Source of the DNA: Planctomycetota bacterium
GTDB taxonomy: Bacteria; Planctomycetota; Phycisphaerae; Sedimentisphaerales; Anaerobacaceae
Length of the DNA stretch: 64,000 bases
Reading direction: 5' to 3'
Assembly: GCA_019456255.1 (NCBI GenBank)
Contig: VRUG01000005.1
Span: 113,416-177,415 of the forward strand
Shown: positions 63,301-64,000 of the stretch, in pieces
How the letters are laid out: each line of letters starts with the position of its first letter
Numbering within the stretch: the stretch's first letter is position 1
Translations under genes and position numbers: made by a program
The notes under the pieces: model-generated
Seen by the model: only the letters and a program-made list of their open reading frames with translations
Database searches by the model: none
What the model was told of the DNA's origin: nothing

Positions 63301-63450
63301 GCCGTGATTAGTACCGTTAGAATCGTTTGCAATTGTTCCGCTTGTCTCGTCGAGTCTCCAGTGGCCTATAAGGCCGGTTTCAAGGGAGCAATATGCAGAA
63401 GTTGTGATTAGACAGACAATTACTATGGCAGGAAATGTTATAGTTCTCAT
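60295..63450 (-). CDS. Large secreted LamG-domain protein with BACON-like and dockerin-like segments
   Basis: 1,051 aa. A signal peptide (about 1-21) is followed by a LamG/concanavalin-like domain (about 25-245; GHWRLDETSGTIANDSNGTNHGT), two BACON-like beta domains (about 250-450; NWLTVSPLSGESSG, NWLSVSPATGSSTG), an unrecognised region (450-680), a dockerin-like pair (RDVAVLANDWPLC, DYYDAYWMFQSWL), an FN3-like stretch, and a second LamG domain (about 850-1048; LWRLDESSGTTANDSSSGNHGT). No catalytic motif was found; carbohydrate or cell-surface binding is likely. GGAGG precedes ATG. Confidence 0.88.
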   Translation of the reverse strand: MRTITFPAIVIVCLITTSAYCSLETGLIGHWRLDETSGTIANDSNGTNHGTLVNGPIWTSGILGGALNFDGTNDYVALPDNNPIWLPQNDFTVSAWVYFERDSVREFILDLNHGMSSAGTNRAGYGLERLGTGSIRFDMIINDSEETLDSSTILAKDTWYHIVAVRNGTAQQIYIDGVLDNSRTCLAGPVDFVGGYDDGNVQIGRYTRTGGPAGGNFLFDGSIDNVRIYDRALSGPEVQQLYMEISFPAISLSSSSFSFTADQGGANPTDQVLSIHNGGPNTINWDITYDCNWLTVSPLSGESSGPSEVNDVTLSVDITSLVGGTYNCTLTISDPCAFNNPQTVNVSLFVQGPEITLSSTSFEFVAGIGAKNPAIQTLGISNSGSVILNWIASEPCNWLSVSPATGSSTGEIDITTLSVDISGLAPGDHSCTLTISDPCASNNPQTVSVTLHIMDTSLPVSLYYDAQTYAYAWAQNPMSGGIDTDTDNDSSIHSKCTSLAYAYSLYEWYCAEFLRTPVWQRSYLQNSVEGISNSNTASVISTLHGWGNWESENICTSSRTSGNGGGDGDGYTSLTGQIAIGILDGFPANISGPVLTINASIIGDLPGQWNSWNWWFKIWDDDPNNPLVTLNGSNTTASLDVITGEILNIEFYHEAGQIVWPAAGLNSTVQINMELEMPPMPDPYRDWFCDLRDVAVLANDWPLCLDPCDPNFLPGDVTQDYCVDYYDAYWMFQSWLNCFVTAASNPDPYDNDGFVDPNAILSWTTIDNTIAHDLYIGTNSTAVADANLFSPEYIGTVNEPNFDPGPMDLDIEYFWRIDEVGPKCLVKGSVWSFIIAVDDPNLIALWRLDESSGTTANDSSSGNHGTVNGARWTTGQVGGALDFDGVNDYVSLGNPANLNFTGQITISVWIRPDLIPDDPSVLNIVAHGFAGSPTKEVYLRINNGMYQIGSYIEGSLNILSYYNIPAVDDGNWVHLVGLHDGSKWMLYRNGVEVSSTTTEPGAVTVDGDWAIGARGTGTGRFFDGKIDDVRIYDRPLSGLEIEQIYDNGISP

Positions 63451-64000
63451 TTTAACCTCCGTTTACGAGTTGCCCCCTCACTATATCCTATATTAGAAGA
63501 ATATCAAAAATATGGCAAAAGGTCAAGGAGAATCGTAGTCCCTGACTGCTTCAGCTACACGATTTAGAAGCTATTTGTCACCAAGTCGTGCTTGTGACGT
63601 ACTCAAAATACTCTTTTCCAATTCAAAGCTACTATAAAGATGCGCAGACAGCCAAAAATGGACACTTTTTTTATGAAATTTTGTAAATTTATTTATATTT
63701 TACTATTTTTCCGGCAAAATTGTTCCCAAAACGGCCAAAAGCAAGTAATACCAAAGGCATATGACAAAAGGTTGAGAAAAAAAGAACATTTCTTTTCCAC
63801 AAACAGGTGTTTAACTTGTTGTTGTCACTATAGTTACAAAAAACATCAAAAAAATGTCACTTTTCGAGTGACGCTTTTGCAAGCTGAAAAGAAAACGACA
63901 TGGATTCCTGCCCCTGCCGAGAGAATTAAAGGTGTCCGGTATGCTCTGTAGAAAAGCTCTTTGGTCAGTAAGATAACCGCAAGGTTGTGGGTTAATACCA
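63451..64000. other. Intergenic region at the window end
   Basis: About 550 bp with no convincing gene. The LamG promoter (63498-63526) lies here. The rest is AT-rich. A short hairpin GTCACT-TTTCG-AGTGAC occurs near 63857-63873. A frame at 63640-63951 has unusual composition, no ribosome-binding site and no family match, so it is not called. Confidence 0.5.
63498..63526 (-). promoter_or_regulatory. Probable LamG-gene promoter
   Basis: On the minus strand TTGACC (63521-63526), 17 bp, TATTCT (63498-63503), 48 bp before the start. Confidence 0.55.

Noticed and set aside
63640..63951. A 103-codon plus-strand frame at the window end
   Set aside because: No ribosome-binding site, unusual residue content and no recognised motif; the region looks like spacer.

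Overview
This window reads as chromosomal DNA of an anaerobic member of the Planctomycetota, most likely the Phycisphaerae. This is inferred from the gene mix, not from a 16S gene. Pointers are a complete hydrogenase-maturation set (hypC-D-E-A-B), a membrane pyrophosphatase with the K+-dependent signature, secreted LamG/dockerin-like and FG-GAP proteins, an outer-membrane toolkit (LptF/LptG-type permeases, MlaD), a stand-alone topoisomerase VI A-like protein and a poly-lysine histone H1-like peptide. GTG and TTG starts are common. No rRNA, tRNA, CRISPR array, transposase or prophage gene was seen.

Layout. 1-3267: hyp operon. 3271-7925: nadD, an AT-rich gap, the H1-like gene, lysA, and accB-accC. 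8145-14285: a PP2C phosphatase, yggS, Top6A-like, a candidate structured RNA, then rsfS-argS-yjbQ. 14304-20345: a REP-like palindrome pair, hppA, argC-argJ, rplM-rpsI. 20581-27652: dprA, a secreted cyclophilin/FG-GAP protein, acylphosphatase, a GAF-PP2C phosphatase, cmk-plsC-ispH. 27803-33544: rpsA with a repetitive acidic tail, a sigma-70 factor, apt-aroB-aldolase. 33534-38177: a minus-strand run glyS-yhcH-pspC-asnS-prmC. 38178-38860: a hairpin-rich non-coding gap. 38861-46581: methyltransferase, mutS, a hicBA island, a short MnmE-like GTPase, coaX, obgE, rpmA. 46698-54916: TlpA-like thioredoxin, CPA2 antiporter, rnpA, merR-mlaD, and two LptF/LptG-type permeases flanking a small membrane protein and a membrane-anchored phosphatase. 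54918-58898: thiC under a TPP riboswitch, a GH-like lipoprotein, an M24 peptidase. 59083-64000: a rhomboid protease with a TPR-like tail, and a 1,051-residue secreted LamG protein.

The best-supported unusual structure is a perfect 31-bp direct repeat (42263-42293 and 43321-43351). It brackets a hicBA toxin-antitoxin pair and an unrecognised 164-aa gene, placed between the mnmE-like gene and mutS. The repeat carries the mnmE-like C-terminus with its stop codon, so both neighbouring genes stay intact. This looks like a small cargo insertion of about 1.06 kb that restores the end of its target gene. Other points of interest are a roughly 90-nt terminator-ended RNA candidate (11325-11414), nested hairpins at 38283-38495, the orphan Top6A-like protein, and the MnmE-like GTPase that lacks the usual CIGK end.

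Most other genes are housekeeping. Starts were moved from the longest reading frame where family N-termini or ribosome-binding sites favoured it. Promoter calls are by eye from -35/-10 resemblance and spacing only.
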